A DNA stretch of 24,111 nt from SIG603 sp964370115 (GTDB taxonomy: Bacteria > Bacillota > Clostridia > Oscillospirales > Acutalibacteraceae), in assembly GCA_964370115.1 (NCBI GenBank), contig CAYJIA010000032.1, positions 1 through 24,111 of the forward strand, read 5' to 3'. The position numbers and the translations under genes are program-made. Below, one piece after another: positions 21,783 to 24,111 of the stretch. Each line of letters opens with the position of its first letter. Position 1 is the stretch's first letter. The notes below the pieces were generated by a model that saw only the letters and a list, made by a program, of their open reading frames with translations, was not told where the DNA came from and searched no databases.

Positions 21783-23264
21783 TTATGCGTGATAAAGTTT
21801 TGCCGATTGATATTTTGGTTGACATGTTAAATTTACTCCGAGCAGTCTAAACATTTTTTCATCGACTTGTGAGAGTATAACGCTTGAGTGCACGTCACAG
21901 CCTGCAAGTTCACTTACTCTTTCAAGTGCGAGTTTTGCAGTTTCGTCAGTCGCCGCACTTATTGAAAGCGCTATTAATATTTCGTCTGTATGCAGTCTTG
22001 GGTTTTTGCTTCCCATATGCTGAGTTTTTAGATTTTGTATAGGCTCTATGACACTGCGCGGTAGCATGTGAACCTCTTCACCAAGATTTGCTAAATGTTT
22101 AAGTGCATTTAAAATCATAGCCGAAGACGCGCCTAAAAGTTGAGACGTTTTACCGCTAATTATCGTGCCGTCATGTAGCTCTATTGCAGCCGCTGGTTGC
22201 TCCGTTTGCTCTTCTAAATCCATTGCGACTTGCACAGTTTTTCTTTGTGACGCAGAGATTTTTGCGCCTTCCATTATATATTCAAGTTTATTTGCGACCT
22301 CTGGCCCCCATTTGCCTTTTACATGGGCACACAAAGCCTCGTAATATCTTCTAATAACTTCTTGATTAGACGCCTCTTTACACGCCTCATCATCAAATAT
22401 ACAGTTACCTGCCATATTTACACCCATGTCAGTTGGCGATTGATACGGAGAGTTACCATAGATTTTTTCAAACATGGCTTTAAGTATTGGAAAAATCTCA
22501 ACATCTCTGTTGTAGTTTACTGTAGTTTCTCCATATGCCTCTAAGTGAAATGGGTCTATCATATTGACGTCATTAAGGTCGGCAGTAGCTGCCTCATATG
22601 CTAGGTTTACAGGATGCTTAAGTGGCAAATTCCAAATAGGAAAAGTCTCAAACTTTGCATATCCCGCTTTAACACCATTTTTGTTTTCATGGTAAAGCTG
22701 AGATAGGCACACCGCCATTTTTCCGCTACCTGGTCCGGGTGCTGTTACAACTACTAAAGAGCGCTCGGTTTTTACATACTCGTTTTTCCCGTAACCGTCG
22801 TCGCTTACTATTGTTTTGATATCATATGGATAACCGTCTATTGTATAGTGTCTGTAGGTCTTAACGCCAAGTGTATTAAGTTTTTTCTCAAATTTTAAAA
22901 CGCTATTCTTTTCTGCAAATCTTGTAAGCACTACACTGCCCACATAAAGACCTATTCCCCTAAAGGCATCAATTAATCTTAAAACATCCATGTCATAAGT
23001 AATACCTAAATCACCTCTAAGCTTATTTGCCTCGATATCTTCGGCATTGATTACAACTATAATCTCCGCCTGTTCTTTAAGCTCTAAAAGCATTTTAACC
23101 TTACTATCCGGTTTAAAGCCCGGCAAAACTCTCGATGCGTGAAAATCGTCAAAAAGTTTTCCGCCAAACTCTAGGTAGAGCTTATCTCCAAACTGCGCGA
23201 TACGCTCCATAATTTTCTCTGATTGCATCTTTAAATATTTGTCATTGTCAAAACCTATTTTCAT
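21783..23264 (-). CDS. DUF1846 family protein (UPF0371)
   Basis: A 493-residue cytoplasmic protein of full family length. The N-terminus MKIGFDNDKYLKMQSEKI, the LEFGGKLFDDFHASRVLPGF segment, the nucleotide-loop-like APGPGSGKMA (175-184) and the long conserved C-terminus with MLPRSVIEPIQNLK are diagnostic of DUF1846. The GPGSGK segment resembles a phosphate-binding loop but is not a standard Walker A motif; the biochemical role is undetermined. The ATG has GAGAGG eight bases upstream. It is the first gene of a two-gene unit with a DMT transporter, so a metabolic link to the transporter's substrate is possible. Confidence 0.95.
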   Translation of the reverse strand: MKIGFDNDKYLKMQSEKIMERIAQFGDKLYLEFGGKLFDDFHASRVLPGFKPDSKVKMLLELKEQAEIIVVINAEDIEANKLRGDLGITYDMDVLRLIDAFRGIGLYVGSVVLTRFAEKNSVLKFEKKLNTLGVKTYRHYTIDGYPYDIKTIVSDDGYGKNEYVKTERSLVVVTAPGPGSGKMAVCLSQLYHENKNGVKAGYAKFETFPIWNLPLKHPVNLAYEAATADLNDVNMIDPFHLEAYGETTVNYNRDVEIFPILKAMFEKIYGNSPYQSPTDMGVNMAGNCIFDDEACKEASNQEVIRRYYEALCAHVKGKWGPEVANKLEYIMEGAKISASQRKTVQVAMDLEEQTEQPAAAIELHDGTIISGKTSQLLGASSAMILNALKHLANLGEEVHMLPRSVIEPIQNLKTQHMGSKNPRLHTDEILIALSISAATDETAKLALERVSELAGCDVHSSVILSQVDEKMFRLLGVNLTCQPKYQSAKLYHA

Positions 23265-23311
23265 TTTCTACGCCTCTCTGTATTATCTTAAATTTAATCT
23301 ATATATAGTTG

Positions 23312-23340
23312 ATTATATCAGAAAACCTTAAATTCGTCTA
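23312..23340 (-). promoter_or_regulatory. Promoter of the DUF1846-DMT operon
   Basis: The minus strand shows TAGACG (23335-23340), a 17-base spacer and TATAAT (23312-23317) preceded by TGA. The predicted leader to the ATG at 23264 is about 40 bases. Confidence 0.65.
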
Positions 23341-23350
23341 CTATAAAATA

Positions 23351-24052
23351 CTAGAATTTTACAAAGTTTTCACTCTGTCTTTTATGCATTTTCCTCCAAT
23401 TTATAAAGCCGTACATATCATTTACAAAAAACATTACAAAGCATATCACCATTGGTATATAACTTATATCTTCAAAAGAGGCAAAAACCCAAAGCACTAT
23501 CAACACTATATCATTAGATGCATAGGCTATGGCATAAAACTTACTTCGCCTAAATGTTAAATAAGATGCCAAAAAGCTTGTAGTGACAGAAAATGTACTG
23601 ACTAAAACATTTGCATTGTTTAAAAATGTTAGAATGAAATAAAACGCCACGCTCACCACAAGCGTCAGTACCCACATAAATATAATCTCGGGTATTTTTA
23701 ACTTATTTACTAAAACTTCGGATTTTTCTTTGTCAAAAGGGTTTCTAAGCCACGACACAACCGATAACATAGCTATAGGCATAGTCATACACAAATATGT
23801 TATCATCTCACCGTAATAGCTAAATGAATAGGAAATAACGCCATAAAAAAGCGAAAAGACTACGGTAAGAATTTGCCCTAGGACATCGCCTTTAGCAACA
23901 AAAATAAGTGCTGTAACCCCTATTAAGGATGCAATCGTAGATAAAATCGCAGAAGGGTTCAACACACCGCTTAATCCTACTGCGCTTAAGGATATAAGCC
24001 ATAGGCAAAGTTCAAATTTTGTTAAGTTTTTAAAAGATGAAATTGGATTCAT
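23351..24052 (-). CDS. PnuC family vitamin/nucleoside transporter
   Basis: A 233-residue membrane protein with about seven hydrophobic helices. The C-terminal signature NDIVLIVLW followed by FVNDMYGFINWRKM, and the SWLRNPF segment in the middle, match the PnuC family, which carries nicotinamide riboside, and in related members thiamine, riboflavin or deoxynucleosides, by facilitated diffusion. The exact substrate is not decided by these motifs; no nadR, thiamine or riboflavin gene is visible beside it. The ATG at 24052 has GAGG seven bases upstream. A terminator-like hairpin ends only 11 bases before its ribosome site, so expression may depend on readthrough or attenuation. Confidence 0.88.
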   Translation of the reverse strand: MNPISSFKNLTKFELCLWLISLSAVGLSGVLNPSAILSTIASLIGVTALIFVAKGDVLGQILTVVFSLFYGVISYSFSYYGEMITYLCMTMPIAMLSVVSWLRNPFDKEKSEVLVNKLKIPEIIFMWVLTLVVSVAFYFILTFLNNANVLVSTFSVTTSFLASYLTFRRSKFYAIAYASNDIVLIVLWVFASFEDISYIPMVICFVMFFVNDMYGFINWRKMHKRQSENFVKF

Positions 24053-24063
24053 AATATTACCTC

Positions 24064-24100
24064 AAAAATAAAAAACTTACAAGCTTTTGACTTGTAAGTT
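24064..24100 (-). terminator. Terminator or attenuator directly upstream of pnuC-type gene
   Basis: A perfect 10-bp stem (AACTTACAAG at 24074-24083 with CTTGTAAGTT at 24091-24100) and a 7-base loop are followed on the minus strand by TTTTATTTTT (24064-24073). Only about 11 bases separate it from the transporter start codon, leaving no room for a normal promoter after it. Confidence 0.85.
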
Positions 24101-24105
24101 CATTT

Positions 24106-24111
24106 TGGTGG
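24106..24111 (-). tRNA. Possible 3' end of a tRNA gene cut by the window edge
   Basis: The minus strand opens with CCACCA and is followed within six bases by a terminator hairpin. The tRNA-Ala in this window ends the same way (CCACCAAAA then hairpin). Six bases alone cannot prove a tRNA, so this is tentative. Confidence 0.35.

Noticed and set aside
24053..24111. NAD+-type riboswitch upstream of the PnuC-type gene
   Set aside because: Too little upstream sequence is present, and what is visible fits a plain terminator hairpin.

Overview
The window is AT-rich DNA from a low-GC Gram-positive bacterium, most likely a member of the Clostridia. This rests on the strong purine-rich ribosome binding sites, TTGACA/TATAAT-type promoters, the families present (Obg, Mini-RNase III, YitT, DUF1846, Cthe_2159-type beta-helix protein, NAGPA-type phosphodiester glycosidase) and the absence of outer-membrane genes. 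Every recognisable gene lies on the minus strand, so transcription runs from high to low coordinates. I see no insertion sequence, prophage, CRISPR array or integrase.

Layout in order of transcription. (1) 24111-20100: a possible tRNA 3' end at the window edge, a hairpin terminator, a PnuC-type vitamin/nucleoside transporter, a DUF1846 protein with a DMT transporter as a two-gene unit, and a conserved cytoplasmic protein of unknown function. (2) 20083-19888: tRNA-Ala(GGC) whose promoter sits inside a perfect 12-bp inverted repeat, followed by two terminator-like hairpins. (3) 19814-12486: an envelope-associated block. It holds a 32-residue basic peptide ORF coupled to a 670-residue GT2/GtrA/phosphodiester glycosidase fusion, a small membrane protein, a beta-helix carbohydrate-binding lipoprotein, an OmpR-family response regulator with its histidine kinase, and an exported protein with three PepSY repeats. 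(4) 12351-8114: one very large c-di-GMP protein (PAS-PAS-GGDEF-GAF-PAS-GAF-GGDEF-EAL). (5) 8005-4116: a 1256-residue secreted von Willebrand A adhesin-like protein ending in three membrane helices instead of an LPXTG signal. (6) 4043-21: a housekeeping operon obg - mrnC - yitT family - rsmF-like.

The most interesting part is block 3. The three promoters in it (sugar operon, regulator pair, PepSY gene) each carry a TTTAA-like direct repeat at 11-bp spacing immediately upstream of the -10 box, the spacing used by OmpR-family regulators. I infer an autoregulated local regulon in which an envelope-sensing two-component system controls a glycosyltransferase/glycosidase fusion, a polysaccharide-binding lipoprotein and a PepSY protein. 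The c-di-GMP enzyme and the large adhesin further along suggest a general surface and adhesion theme, but no shared regulation with block 3 is visible.
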